Source: a virus
Length of the DNA: 44,809 nt
Reading direction: 5' to 3' (one strand)
Virus record (IMG/VR): IMGVR_UViG_3300044302_000061
Coordinates: 1-44,809 of that record
Made by a program: the position numbers and the translations under genes. The notes beneath the pieces are model-generated. The model saw only the letters and a program-made list of their open reading frames with translations, ran no database searches and was not told where the DNA came from. Of the stretch, positions 1-8,982 are shown in pieces (the first letter of the stretch is position 1; every line of letters starts with the position of its first letter).

Positions 1-625
1 GGATTACAAATTCTGGCTCGCTTCTAAGTTCAGGAGTTTCTTCAAAAACCTTTAGTGCAGTTAAGAATCCTGCAACCAGAGGGCTACGATCTTCTTTTTC
101 TCTAAGCTTATTATAGTAGTTTGAATATCGTTTTTTATTTTTAAATAGCTTTTGTGGCCCTATTAAAAGGGAGTCATCTTCACTATAAGCAACACCGTCT
201 ATTGATCTAGTTCTATCTACCTCATCAAAACCCCTCTGCTGCGCTGTTTCTAAACCCAAGCCATAGCCTATAGTATTTGCAGCAGCAAGAACATTATCAA
301 CTACAAATGAACCAACCTCATAGGCATCCCGCATAACACCTAAAGCTGTTCTTCCTCCGACTTCATCTCTTGCTCTTTTTATCAGTTCAGACCTATGAAC
401 TAAGTTTTCACGGCTTACAAATTCACTACCAGCCCCTTGCAAGTTTAAAGCAATACTCGCCACCGCTTCCGGGTCTTCATCCAGCGAGTACATTTCAATT
501 TCTTCTCTGGTGTACATGGCATCAGGTTCTTGTTTAGCCGGATCAGCAGCTACTGCCTCTGTAGGAGGGACGCCCTTTTCTGGTTCAAGCGGCTCTAAAA
601 ATTCAGGATTGATTGTAAAAGACAT
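1..625 (-). CDS. N-terminal part of a putative large virion protein (cut by window edge)
   Basis: The reading frame is open from an ATG at 625 to the left edge, giving the first 208 residues; the rest lies outside the window. It begins MSFTINPEFLEPLEPEKG and shows no signal peptide or catalytic motif. A stretch near residues 85-130 is mildly hydrophobic and helix-friendly. It follows the 760-aa gene by 10 bases, in the same direction, as the last visible member of the late operon. In podophages the distal late genes often code for large internal or ejected proteins, and that is my inference here. I do not recognise the family. Confidence 0.75.
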   Translation of the reverse strand, partial: MSFTINPEFLEPLEPEKGVPPTEAVAADPAKQEPDAMYTREEIEMYSLDEDPEAVASIALNLQGAGSEFVSRENLVHRSELIKRARDEVGGRTALGVMRDAYEVGSFVVDNVLAAANTIGYGLGLETAQQRGFDEVDRTRSIDGVAYSEDDSLLIGPQKLFKNKKRYSNYYNKLREKEDRSPLVAGFLTALKVFEETPELRSEPEFVI

Positions 626-635
626 ATGTTTTTCC

Positions 636-2918
636 TTATCTGCCGTATCCTGTTACCAGATCATCTACAGTAGTTGATGATGGAGTAAAAAGCTTTTCGA
701 CCGATGATTGTGCATCAGTCTTTTTAAATGTTGGTGCGGGTGGTTGATTACTGGCTTTTTGTTCTTTTATATCATACTTGCCAACCCCATCCTCAATTAT
801 GTAGTCTATCTCAACTACAGCGTTATTAGACAGGTCAAGCATAGAGGGATATTTTTTGAGAATTTCTTCTTTCTTTTTTGCAAGCCCTCTTTCAAGTGCT
901 TCGCGATTAGCGCCGGGTTTATCAATTTCGCTAGAATATCTCTTTACTGCTATACCCCATTGTTTAATGCCATCAATGGGCACGATTGCAAAATTACCGT
1001 CATCACTCTTACTAATAGTTAACGCTTTTCGCGCAAGGTCTTTATGGTACAGCAAATCCTCCATTTGTTTACGAGGAGGGCTATTGTCTAGTTTAAGAGA
1101 GGTCCATCGCGCCATCATTTCGCTCCTACTATCTGTAGGAGTCTGCTGTTGTCCTGTAGCTGCAGCAGGTTTGGGAGGAGGAACCTTTGAATCTTGCACT
1201 ATTTTAGTATCATAATTGTCCTTATTATATGGATTTATAATACCGCTCACTTTTTCTACTGTAAAAAATAATCCTGCATTAGAATCAGGTGTAATCAAAC
1301 GATACAAAGAAGATCGATTTATATGACCAACAATTAACTTTTTAACTTCCGCTAGTTTAGCCCTTCTCATTTTCATAGTATCATAAGTACCACCTAACAT
1401 TTGCAGAGTGCGAGTAATGTCTGTATCAGAAATAGTTCTTCCGCCAGTTCCTCCCTGCAAAATGCCGGTTAGCTGATAAGCAAGAGCCATCTCTAGCATT
1501 TGCGCTCTGGCAACTTTTACTGCCCTGTCATCTAAATTACCTCCAGCTTTAGATACTGCCTTTGTATATTTATCTTTTGAGTCTTGAATAAGAGAATATG
1601 CACTTTTTCCTTCTGGATTGTATCTCTTATCAACCCTTCCTTTTGTTGTTGAAAGTACACCTAGTCCTCGGGTGGTATTCAGAGCCTGATTGATAACCCC
1701 CTGCGCACCCCTAAGTAAACCTGTAGCCTTTGGAAGAGCCGTAACAAGAAATTGTAAAGCTGAACTTGGTGCTTCTGATCCCTTAATTGCCTTAATTAAG
1801 CCTGTAGTTGATTGTAAAGCAGCCCTTGCTAGAGGTAGGCTTTTTCGTATTTCTGCAACTTCTTCCTCTCTGTTTTTCCCCTGATCTGTTTCTATGTAAT
1901 TTCTGTAAGCTTTAGCTCTCGGCCTATTTCCTTGACCCGTGTCGAGTTCTGAATTTTGGTTTCCATACAAATTTACAAGAATACGAACATTGCTGTTTAG
2001 TAATCCATCTTCGTCTACAAAACCATGCCTTGGATCATACAGCCACTCTGAAGCTGCTTTTTCAAGTTCTGGCGTCTCAAACTTTCTTCCAGAACTAATA
2101 TATTCTACAAAGGGGCTATTCCACGCAGTGTAAAATTTATTTTTCCCTTCCCACGCCTTCTTGGTCTTATCGTAATCTCCACCTATTATGTTAGCAACTG
2201 TATTTATTCTATCAGACTGTGAGCCTGCCATTGATCTATAACGAACGGCGTTTGCTTTTTTGATAGCGTTGTTTACTACAGGCCCTCCCTCTAGTTGAAC
2301 AGGAATGCCATTTCTTCGCCCTATTGCCTCTGTACCGATCTTCATGTTTTTTCTAGCGTTTTCATTAAGTACGCCACTTTCTAGGTCGGCAAAAAATCTC
2401 CTGACGGACTTCAGGGCAGGGTCAGCTAACTGTTGAGAAAATTTCGCAGTAAACAAAATTTGTGGAGGAGCGGGTTGTCCCGGAATAGCTGGATCACGAA
2501 ACGCCTTCTGTGAATCATTATACACAGTAAATAATAGCTTTTTAAAAGCTCTTTGCTCTTCTGGATTTTTGCTGCTTAAAAGACGAGCGGCTTCTTGTGG
2601 ATTTGCTGTTATCGTTGCCAAATGAGAATTAACTCTATCTGTAGGATCAGCGTGTTTTTGAAAGTTAAAACCTCCTATTTTCGTAAACTTATTTGCAGTA
2701 TTTGCTGTAATTCTTGCATTTGCTGCTTCTATAGCGGCTTCTTTATTTACTCCAGCAACCTCTAATTTAGTTTCTCTCTCAAACTGCAACCTTTCCATCA
2801 GCCGCTCTTGTTCTGTCTTAGCCCTTTCTTCTTCGGCTTTTGTCTCGCGATACCTATCAATGTTCTTATCAACTGCTTGCAACGCGCCTGTTGCAAATGA
2901 CATAAAGGGTGATACCAT
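636..2918 (-). CDS. Putative internal/ejected virion protein, 760 aa, unknown family
   Basis: The product has 760 residues. Residues about 15-70 are highly charged and predicted coiled coil (many E, K, R with no proline). The rest is a soluble mixed alpha protein with a proline-rich linker near residues 590-605 and no enzyme motif I can name. The ATG at 2918 overlaps the upstream stop by one base (TAATG) and is preceded by AGGAG, so it is coupled to the 208-aa gene. Its size, coiled coil and place among large distal late genes suggest a virion protein, possibly one ejected with the DNA; this is inference from position. No transmembrane segment is evident. Confidence 0.85.
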   Translation of the reverse strand: MVSPFMSFATGALQAVDKNIDRYRETKAEEERAKTEQERLMERLQFERETKLEVAGVNKEAAIEAANARITANTANKFTKIGGFNFQKHADPTDRVNSHLATITANPQEAARLLSSKNPEEQRAFKKLLFTVYNDSQKAFRDPAIPGQPAPPQILFTAKFSQQLADPALKSVRRFFADLESGVLNENARKNMKIGTEAIGRRNGIPVQLEGGPVVNNAIKKANAVRYRSMAGSQSDRINTVANIIGGDYDKTKKAWEGKNKFYTAWNSPFVEYISSGRKFETPELEKAASEWLYDPRHGFVDEDGLLNSNVRILVNLYGNQNSELDTGQGNRPRAKAYRNYIETDQGKNREEEVAEIRKSLPLARAALQSTTGLIKAIKGSEAPSSALQFLVTALPKATGLLRGAQGVINQALNTTRGLGVLSTTKGRVDKRYNPEGKSAYSLIQDSKDKYTKAVSKAGGNLDDRAVKVARAQMLEMALAYQLTGILQGGTGGRTISDTDITRTLQMLGGTYDTMKMRRAKLAEVKKLIVGHINRSSLYRLITPDSNAGLFFTVEKVSGIINPYNKDNYDTKIVQDSKVPPPKPAAATGQQQTPTDSRSEMMARWTSLKLDNSPPRKQMEDLLYHKDLARKALTISKSDDGNFAIVPIDGIKQWGIAVKRYSSEIDKPGANREALERGLAKKKEEILKKYPSMLDLSNNAVVEIDYIIEDGVGKYDIKEQKASNQPPAPTFKKTDAQSSVEKLFTPSSTTVDDLVTGYGR

Positions 2919-3544
2919 TAGACCATCTCCTCTTCTTGCATTTCCATAAAGCTAGCATCCTCAATCATAGGAGGTGCTTCTGCACCCGCTTCTTCAGGCA
3001 TCTCCTCATCTTCCTCTAACAGAAGATCAGTTGCATACATAATTTTGTTGTACATATCCGGCCTGTTCTGTTCCATTATAGCCATAACTTTTTCTTCAGG
3101 TATCCTGCCCTCTTCTTTTGCAAGATTGGGGTCTTTGTTGAAGATGGTTGCAGGTATGCCATTCTCTAGGGCTAGCCCCATAAAGTGCATAGCAATCGGC
3201 ATCTTCAATATCTCTGACATGTCAGGACTCCAGTAGCCCTCTGTAAAGCCTGTAAAGGTGATTGTATTAGTCATAGCTTCAATAGGCACACCACTAAGCA
3301 TCAGTCGCAGAAAGTTCTCTTCTACTTCTGGCTGCTCTACACGACTAACCACCCATTCCATAGCCTCTTCAGGATTAGAGTATTGTGCAGGTTTTTCCCA
3401 AGCCCACTTCTGAGGTTCTGAGGTTAGCGAGTGACCGGGAGGGGGCGCGTTGAACCTGTCAATGGCATCAATGCTTCCCGGCTCTGGTCGCCTTAATTCA
3501 TCTAATTCTAAATTACGATACGATGGATCAGAGTTTAGTCTCAT
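2918..3544 (-). CDS. Hypothetical acidic virion-operon protein, 208 aa
   Basis: I do not recognise this family. The N-terminal 45 residues are polar and proline-rich, the centre (about 55-170) looks like a compact helical domain, and the last 40 residues are strongly acidic (runs of E and D with Met). It lies between the 244-aa and 760-aa genes and shares a one-base TAATG overlap with the latter. The acidic tail would suit binding to a basic partner such as the C-terminal half of the neighbouring 244-aa protein, but that is speculation. Confidence 0.8.
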   Translation of the reverse strand: MRLNSDPSYRNLELDELRRPEPGSIDAIDRFNAPPPGHSLTSEPQKWAWEKPAQYSNPEEAMEWVVSRVEQPEVEENFLRLMLSGVPIEAMTNTITFTGFTEGYWSPDMSEILKMPIAMHFMGLALENGIPATIFNKDPNLAKEEGRIPEEKVMAIMEQNRPDMYNKIMYATDLLLEEDEEMPEEAGAEAPPMIEDASFMEMQEEEMV

Positions 3545-3554
3545 TGTATTTCCT

Positions 3555-4289
3555 TTATGCCATTTGTGTTCGTGGTATTGCTAGCTGTCTAAGTTGCGTA
3601 CCGGGAAGCTTAGTTTTAGTTCCCGTAGGTTTAGTCGCGCCAGATATCATATCGGCTAAATCATTTGTACTAGTCACTGTGCCAGCCCTAGCCATCTGGT
3701 TAGCGATTGCTCTGGCCGCGCTTGTTGCACGTTGTGATTGTTGTATGGCTCTCTGAACGGCTTTTTCTCCACTGGTGGCCCCTCCAGCGCGAGATATTCT
3801 ACCGGCTGGTGACGTTGGCGCACGGGCTGATGTAGGAAGGCCGGGGCCAACTCTGCCTCTGCCCTGTGCTTGTCTCTGCTTACTGGAGCCACCAGCCGCT
3901 TTTGCAAACGCGCTGATTGCTTTGGCTGTTTCTTTGCCTATACCTAGAAAATCAAATATATCTTCTTTTAGACTAGTTCGTGGCTCAAAAACTCCACCCT
4001 TTTCATAATCTTCCCATGAGTATCCATACGCATCATACATGCTAGTATCAATCCGTTCATCTGCAAGATCAAACGCAAAACCTCCTGTTTGGCTTGGATT
4101 CAGGAAGTTGTAGGCGTCGGACATATCTTCTTCATCATCTCCCATACCATAAGAAATAGTATCTGCCCCCATCCCAATGTCATAGGTAGGTTGAAAAACT
4201 GTATCTATATAATCAAAGTCGTAATCACTATAACTTGACCCAAATTCCGGGCTAGAATAGTAAGTATCAAATATTCCAGCTAAACTCAT
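3555..4289 (-). CDS. Hypothetical bipartite protein, 244 aa
   Basis: The start is chosen at 4289 (MSLAGIFD). It has a GGAG ribosome-binding site just before the upstream stop and lies four bases after it; a longer frame from 4319 would overlap the neighbour by 26 bases. The N-terminal 90 residues are Tyr/Asp-rich and acidic. The C-terminal 130 residues are Ala/Arg/Ser/Thr/Gly-rich and basic, probably disordered. No known domain is visible. Its position among the distal late genes suggests a minor virion component. Confidence 0.75.
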   Translation of the reverse strand: MSLAGIFDTYYSSPEFGSSYSDYDFDYIDTVFQPTYDIGMGADTISYGMGDDEEDMSDAYNFLNPSQTGGFAFDLADERIDTSMYDAYGYSWEDYEKGGVFEPRTSLKEDIFDFLGIGKETAKAISAFAKAAGGSSKQRQAQGRGRVGPGLPTSARAPTSPAGRISRAGGATSGEKAVQRAIQQSQRATSAARAIANQMARAGTVTSTNDLADMISGATKPTGTKTKLPGTQLRQLAIPRTQMA

Positions 4290-4293
4290 TTTA

Positions 4294-5703
4294 TTATGCT
4301 CCCAATATACCAAACACACCGTTGATCACAGTGCTACCAAGCGCGCTAAAGAACTGGTTCTCACGTTCTATCTCATACTGTTCTGCATTGAAGTCCTGCG
4401 TCTGGGCTAGAATAGCTGCATTATGCGCTCTTTGTGCAGCATTCTCAGATATCTCAACCATCCACTGAGCTTCATCTCTGTATCTCTGCCATAGCTTGTC
4501 CAAGGATGCTTGATTAACTCCCAACAAATTAAGGGCGTTTATCTTGTTAGTTTCATTTTGTTGTGCCGTATTAGCGGTGTTTATATTTCTACGCCACACT
4601 GCGTTAGACTGTTGAATTACGTTTTCGTTGCCTATATTAAACCGCTCTCGTGCATCGTTGATCTTTGTAAAGTAACGTGCCGCTGCGTTAGTCTGGTCAG
4701 CGTTAAACTGTTCCATAGCTGCCATACGGCTAGCGTTAGCGTTGGCTACCTGTGTTTCTAACTCAGTAAAGAACTGGTCTACCTGTAGCTGAGACTTTGC
4801 GTTAAACTGTCTGGCTGCATTCTCCTGCGCCTGATCAGTAAACAGCTTCTGAAACTTAGACTGCAGATCAATTGTTTTTAGTTGTTGTTCATTGTTCAGG
4901 TTCTGCGTGTCCATCTGCAGAAAAGCACGGGCGTTGTTTACAGCACCTTGCATGGCTGCACTAAGATTAGCCCTGTCCATTGCAGCATAGGTGGCTGCAT
5001 TCTGCAGAGTAGCTTGCTGCTGGTTGTTGAGGTTTTGTAGCTGGATCGTGGCATACTTGTTTGCGTCCTGTGCAGCAATCGGTATGCCCGACTCCATGAA
5101 TGCTTGGCTAATGGCTGCAGCGGCCATAGAGGACCGTCCTAGTCCTCTTTGTGCCATCATGCCGCCTACTTGTCTTACCGCAGGTGCTGCCCATGCAGGA
5201 GGAGGTTTGCCTTCTTCAAAAGACTCAAAGAGTTTACCCATCTGGAACTTGAGTGTAGCTTTCTCGTCTAGCTCTGCAGTTGCTCCCTGTGCAATTGACT
5301 CCTCAGACACTGCCCCTTCAATGTCACCTACAAGAGACTGTGCAGATACCTGCCCTTGGGCTGCAGCAAACTCTGGAGTATCTGCTTCTACAAAGGACTG
5401 ATAGGTAGCTGCCGCTGTGCGCGGAGGGGTTGGCAACTCTAGCCCCGTTACAGAGGCTTCCTTAACAGGCTCCGTCATAGGCGCAGCTACCTGAGTGGGA
5501 GTAAATAATTCTTCCTGCTGGACCTGCTGTTCTTGAAAGGGTACAGTTGTGCCTGTAGGCAACACAGGGGTCGCGGCTGTATCAAGGTCCGCTTGCTCTG
5601 TAACCTCAGTTAAAAGGTTAGCCGTTGCCTCTGGTGGAGTGAACTGACCTGCCTGTAACTCGTCAGCAGTTTGAGTCTCCTCAGTTTGATTTTCCTCTGC
5701 CAT
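4294..5703 (-). CDS. Long Gln/Asn/Ala-rich helical virion protein, 469 aa
   Basis: The first 100 residues are acidic and proline/threonine-rich. From about 150 to 450 the protein is one long helical region with repeated Ala-Gln-Asn-rich heptad-like segments (QLQNLNNQQQ, TQNLNNEQQ, QFNADQTNAAAR), typical of rod-like internal or ejection proteins of podophages. The last 15 residues are hydrophobic (STVINGVFGILGA) and could contact a membrane. The ATG at 5703 has AAGGA upstream. There is no enzyme motif. A role as an internal or ejected protein is inferred from composition and neighbours. Confidence 0.8.
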   Translation of the reverse strand: MAEENQTEETQTADELQAGQFTPPEATANLLTEVTEQADLDTAATPVLPTGTTVPFQEQQVQQEELFTPTQVAAPMTEPVKEASVTGLELPTPPRTAAATYQSFVEADTPEFAAAQGQVSAQSLVGDIEGAVSEESIAQGATAELDEKATLKFQMGKLFESFEEGKPPPAWAAPAVRQVGGMMAQRGLGRSSMAAAAISQAFMESGIPIAAQDANKYATIQLQNLNNQQQATLQNAATYAAMDRANLSAAMQGAVNNARAFLQMDTQNLNNEQQLKTIDLQSKFQKLFTDQAQENAARQFNAKSQLQVDQFFTELETQVANANASRMAAMEQFNADQTNAAARYFTKINDARERFNIGNENVIQQSNAVWRRNINTANTAQQNETNKINALNLLGVNQASLDKLWQRYRDEAQWMVEISENAAQRAHNAAILAQTQDFNAEQYEIERENQFFSALGSTVINGVFGILGA

Positions 5704-5706
5704 ATT

Positions 5707-5874
5707 TTATTCCTTGTCTTTAAACAAATCCTCGGCGTGTTCTTTGTTTTCAAATTCAGCTAATCTTTCGCTTACGGTCATTAGCTTTGCCTCTAGCTCT
5801 GCACACTTTGACATAGCCATGTCACGTTGGCGCACCAACACCTTTACTAAGTTGTCTGTAATGTTAAGTTCCAT
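5707..5874 (-). CDS. Small coiled-coil protein, 55 aa
   Basis: The peptide runs from MELNITDNLVKVLVRQRD to a Lys/Glu-rich end. Residues about 10-50 are a charged amphipathic helix (CAELEAKLMTVSERLAEFE), consistent with a short coiled coil. Its ATG lies inside the end of the holin-like gene (11-base overlap) and its stop is 3 bases before the 469-aa start, so it fits the coupled operon exactly. A purine-rich tract (AAGAAGAGAG) precedes the start. No family is recognised; the position next to the holin-like gene hints at a lysis or assembly accessory role. Confidence 0.65.
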   Translation of the reverse strand: MELNITDNLVKVLVRQRDMAMSKCAELEAKLMTVSERLAEFENKEHAEDLFKDKE

Positions 5875-6061
5875 CTCTCTTCTTCTTCCTTTCCTGATAC
5901 ATGGCCCACAGCCTGAAGACTAAAAGAATGGAGCCGCCAACCAGCATAAATAGTTGAAGGCCCTGTTCTACCCACTGCAACCAGATGGGTGTAGACACTA
6001 AACCAGTAGCGATAGTAGTGTCTGTAATATTCTTTAGTGATTCAGGAGACTTTAGGTCCAT
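5864..6061 (-). CDS. Putative holin (single-TM, basic tail), 65 aa
   Basis: The protein has a polar N-terminus of about 30 residues, one hydrophobic segment near residues 34-52 (LQLFMLVGGSILLVFRLWAM) and a very basic C-terminal tail (QERKKKRDGT). Size and topology match small phage holins, which form inner-membrane lesions to trigger lysis. It lies between a signal-anchored coiled-coil gene and a small coiled-coil gene. No ribosome-binding site precedes the ATG, and a near-consensus promoter ends three bases before it. The function is inferred from topology; it could be another small membrane protein. Confidence 0.6.
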   Translation of the reverse strand: MDLKSPESLKNITDTTIATGLVSTPIWLQWVEQGLQLFMLVGGSILLVFRLWAMYQERKKKRDGT

Positions 6062-6064
6062 AGT

Positions 6065-6093
6065 ATTATACCCTATTTGAAAGAAAAAGTCAA
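6065..6093 (-). promoter_or_regulatory. Sigma70-type promoter upstream of the holin-like gene
   Basis: On the minus strand the sequence reads TTGACT, 17 bases, TATAAT, with the -10 box at 6065-6070 and the -35 box at 6088-6093. The predicted start site (about 6058) falls at or just inside the ATG of the holin-like gene, so its transcript would be nearly leaderless for that gene but would serve the genes beyond. Confidence 0.6.
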
Positions 6094-6094
6094 G

Positions 6095-6634
6095 TTATTT
6101 CCGCATATTAGAAAGAGGATTATCTAATGCTTTTCTAATTTTAGCATTTGTTTCTTCCTGCAATGCTTTCATCTTGCTAGATAGAGAGTCATCCAAGCTA
6201 TCCATGCGAGAGTTTATTCTGTCTCGCAAGGTATTGTTACGATCATTCTCTTTATCTATTGCACTACGAACATCATCTTGTATAGTCTTGGTCCTACGAT
6301 CTACAGCCTCGACTAATTTTTCTGTTCGTATAATCTCGTCTTTTAAATCGTTCTTTATGTCTCTTGCATAATCTCTGGCATCTGAGGCTGATTGTTTTAT
6401 TATTGCCTCTAGCTCCTTGAGATTATTCATGTCCTGTCGTAGCACGGCTAATTTTTTATCAAAGCCCGACAGGTCAGGTGCCGTGTACTTTTCGATCTTT
6501 GAGCGCATGTCCATGTAATCTTTGTAAAATTCAAAGCCAGCCCACAGACCACCGCCTATTGTACCTAGTAGAGGAAAAACAAGTAGTAGCTTGCTGCCAC
6601 CTATCTTTATGCCTTTGTACTCTACTTCTGCCAT
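6095..6634 (-). CDS. Signal-anchored coiled-coil protein, 179 aa (possible spanin-like)
   Basis: A hydrophobic segment at residues about 14-36 (KLLLVFPLLGTIGGGLWAGF) is followed by about 120 residues of charged helix with heptad character, then a basic end. An N-terminal anchor plus a long coiled coil is the plan of inner-membrane spanin (Rz-like) subunits, and the gene sits next to the holin-like gene. No outer-membrane lipoprotein partner is seen nested or adjacent, so spanin is only a possibility; a membrane-anchored virion protein is the alternative. The start overlaps the end of the upstream gene by 13 bases. Confidence 0.75.
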   Translation of the reverse strand: MAEVEYKGIKIGGSKLLLVFPLLGTIGGGLWAGFEFYKDYMDMRSKIEKYTAPDLSGFDKKLAVLRQDMNNLKELEAIIKQSASDARDYARDIKNDLKDEIIRTEKLVEAVDRRTKTIQDDVRSAIDKENDRNNTLRDRINSRMDSLDDSLSSKMKALQEETNAKIRKALDNPLSNMRK

Positions 6635-7920
6635 TGGCTGTCCATCATTTCAGAGTGCGCCTGATTGCTACCGCCAAACATCAGGTATTGCGCTGTGTTA
6701 TTTGTAGGTATACTATTATCCGGTATGGTAGCCCCGCTGAAGAAACCGGGAGTATCCTGCAGAGTAGCCTGTGCGCCAAAGAAGCTACGGCTGTTACCAA
6801 GAACGCCCATGACGGCTAATGTCCTAACCTGATTAGTCGAGTCATACTTGCTCTTGTCGTTCATCTTGCTCATAATCTTTTTAGCGACTTTCTCTTTAAC
6901 TTTCTGAGCAACAGTTTTCTTTTCAGCGGGTTCAGCCTGTTCTTCTTGCTGTTCTTCTGGCTCGTCGGCGCTAGCAGTCTCAGTAGCCGGTTCTTGCTCG
7001 GTTGGTTCTGGTTCTGCAACATCTTCTTCAGCTACTTCCGCTTCTTGTATTTCTTCTTCAACCTCTGCAGCAACTTCCATTTCTTCCTGTGCAGTTTCCG
7101 GCTCTACAGGCTGCTGCACTTCTATTTCCAGTTCTACAGTTTCAATTTCTTCAACCACTATTTCTGTGGCTATCTCCACTTCTTCCGGTTCTACAGGCTC
7201 AAGTTCTACCTCTATCTCCTGTATATCAACAACTTCTACCTCTTGCTGCAGTTCAATAATATTTAGCACCTCTGTCTCTAAAATCGTAACAAGATCGAAA
7301 GTCGTATTGAGGAAGGGATTGTCAAATCGTGGGCCGAAAAACCCACTTGGAAACCCCGCATCTATGCCGAATAACTCAAACTCCCCCCTTAGTCCTGTGA
7401 AGTCATTTTCTGGTATGGCTTGAGAAAAAGCAAAGGGCCGTGTTCCTGTAAAGTCTAACTCAACTTCATGTTCAAATTTGTGTACAACATTGTCTACATC
7501 CAGCAGAGTAACAGTAAGATTAAATATGTCTCTGCAATCAGAGTTTTGCATGACGTTGCCGCCAGAACAGGAAGCCAGTACAGAGTTACTTGGGTGGGAC
7601 TCAACCTCCACACCGTAATCCATATCAAACCCCCGGTTAATCTGATCCAAAGTCATGTTCTCTTCCAGATCAAACGTGCTTGTGTACGTCCCTCCCGGCC
7701 CTTGTGTGCCAGCAGTACAGAAGTTGCCTGAAGAGCATCCTCTGCCTCCGCCTGTATTGGTGCCGCCTGATCTGGTAAACTGCCCCATCTCAGGTATATA
7801 GTTTGGGCTAGTCTCCTGTCCCGTAACAATCTCTGTCTCTTCTGCATCAGAACTAAATGTGACTGCCATAATTGCAAACAGCACAGATAGAAAAAGAAGC
7901 CATCTAATCATAGTTTTCAT
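6622..7920 (-). CDS. Secreted acidic Glu/Val-rich protein, 432 aa
   Basis: The start is set at 7920 (MKTMIRWLLF), which puts a signal peptide (basic start, hydrophobic LLFLSVLFAIMAV) at the N-terminus; a longer frame from 7983 would bury it and overlap the neighbour more. The mature region has Gly-rich and Cys-containing stretches (about residues 45-120), then a long Glu/Val/Pro-rich low-complexity region (about 215-345), a basic patch and a C-terminal globular end. No enzyme motif is seen. An exported or virion-surface role is inferred. It overlaps both neighbours by 13-17 bases. Confidence 0.75.
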   Translation of the reverse strand: MKTMIRWLLFLSVLFAIMAVTFSSDAEETEIVTGQETSPNYIPEMGQFTRSGGTNTGGGRGCSSGNFCTAGTQGPGGTYTSTFDLEENMTLDQINRGFDMDYGVEVESHPSNSVLASCSGGNVMQNSDCRDIFNLTVTLLDVDNVVHKFEHEVELDFTGTRPFAFSQAIPENDFTGLRGEFELFGIDAGFPSGFFGPRFDNPFLNTTFDLVTILETEVLNIIELQQEVEVVDIQEIEVELEPVEPEEVEIATEIVVEEIETVELEIEVQQPVEPETAQEEMEVAAEVEEEIQEAEVAEEDVAEPEPTEQEPATETASADEPEEQQEEQAEPAEKKTVAQKVKEKVAKKIMSKMNDKSKYDSTNQVRTLAVMGVLGNSRSFFGAQATLQDTPGFFSGATIPDNSIPTNNTAQYLMFGGSNQAHSEMMDSQWQK

Positions 7921-8434
7921 ATTCGTCCGGGAACTCGTAGCTTTCAGTTCGTGCTGAATAGTTAGATGTTTCTTTCTTCTCAATTAGCACAGTGTTTCCT
8001 TCAGGCGCATCCTTCATGTTGGCTTCCCATGCGACCCTTGCTTCATCCCCTATCTTTCCTTTATAGGGGCAGGGCGTACCTGCCATCCACATAGCGTCAA
8101 ATACCCTGTGGTCTGTACAGAGTAGGCTAACCCCTGCCACCTTCATACCCATTCCGTACAGAGAGCGACTAAGTTTTAACAGTTCGCAGGTAGCATCTGT
8201 TACGGTAATACCACTTGCAAAACCAAATATCTGTGTCTGCACTGCTGCACTCTTGGCGCTCTTACATACGTCTGTATTGTTAATTACTACAGAAGGTGCA
8301 GAGGCAGTAGGTGGAGTCTTGTCTGTAACTACGGTAGAGGATACAGTATTAGTATCTGCTGCCTCTGCTCTTGAACTAATTACAGCGGCTAGTATAACTG
8401 CAATGTAAAATAAGGCAAGACCCCTAGCAACCAC
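7904..8434 (-). CDS. Secreted protein with paired cysteines, 176 aa
   Basis: The start is GTG at 8434, with TAGGAG upstream overlapping the previous stop. An N-terminal signal peptide (LALFYIAVILAAVISSRAEA, likely cut after AEA) is followed by a Thr/Ser-rich linker and a domain with four cysteines (DVC, ATC, LLC, TPC) suited to disulfides in the periplasm. I do not recognise the family. It precedes another signal-peptide protein, so the two may act together outside the cytoplasm, perhaps during late infection. Confidence 0.75.
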   Translation of the reverse strand: MVARGLALFYIAVILAAVISSRAEAADTNTVSSTVVTDKTPPTASAPSVVINNTDVCKSAKSAAVQTQIFGFASGITVTDATCELLKLSRSLYGMGMKVAGVSLLCTDHRVFDAMWMAGTPCPYKGKIGDEARVAWEANMKDAPEGNTVLIEKKETSNYSARTESYEFPDEYENYD

Positions 8435-8436
8435 GG

Positions 8437-8970
8437 TTAATCTCCTAATTCAGGCCAATCATACAAAATTCCGGCTTTGCTCATGCTGCCGTCGTCGTTA
8501 AGTGTGTGCGTTAAGAACAAAGCTGCAACTGCATCCGTATTAGCCGCGCCATCTATGGCACTCTCCATCGCGGTAGCTTTAGTGCGAATAGCGTCTCTCC
8601 AAGTTTGTATATTACTTGGTATAGCTGTGCCTTTATCAGCCTTACGAACTACTGCCCAATCAGTTTGAGCTAGCAAGGCTCCTTGTTGGTTTTTAACTTC
8701 TTGCTTTAAATTAGACTTTACACCAAAAACTAAATCATCACCAGAACCAGTATCATCTAAATTTCTAGCAGTTTTACTTATCTTACCATCTGAACCCATA
8801 GACCACGTATACAAACGGCTATCAGGAGGTGTTTCTTCTACAACTTCTGTAAGACCAGCAGCAGCTTTCTCATCCGCCGACCAAATGTGCCAGTTTTTTG
8901 GATGTGTTATTCCACTGTCATCAACCCAAGATTTAAACTCTCGAATTGTTCTGCCATTATGTTTCCACAT
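8437..8970 (-). CDS. Putative tail-fibre assembly chaperone, 177 aa
   Basis: Near residues 100-135 the protein has the pattern LLAQTDWAVVRKADKG followed by a Trp-Arg-Asp-x-Ile-Arg helix. This resembles the LLxxTDWxxxR...YRxxLR signature of phage tail assembly chaperones (Phage_tail_APC / DUF4376-type families). It follows the fibre genes directly, the usual place for such a chaperone, and its ATG has AGGAG at the fibre gene's stop. The N-terminus (MWKHNGRTIREF) would be the host-fibre-contacting part by analogy. Family assignment is by eye. Confidence 0.65.
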   Translation of the reverse strand: MWKHNGRTIREFKSWVDDSGITHPKNWHIWSADEKAAAGLTEVVEETPPDSRLYTWSMGSDGKISKTARNLDDTGSGDDLVFGVKSNLKQEVKNQQGALLAQTDWAVVRKADKGTAIPSNIQTWRDAIRTKATAMESAIDGAANTDAVAALFLTHTLNDDGSMSKAGILYDWPELGD

Positions 8971-8982
8971 TACTTTATTCTC

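Noticed and set aside
3674-3907. 77-codon minus-strand ORF inside the 244-aa gene
   Set aside because: It is an out-of-frame shadow of the Ala/Arg-rich region with no start signal.
6946-7266. Plus-strand ORFs rich in Phe, Leu or Ser/Thr opposite the 432-aa gene
   Set aside because: They are the reverse complement of its Glu/Val/Pro-rich low-complexity region and have no ribosome-binding sites.
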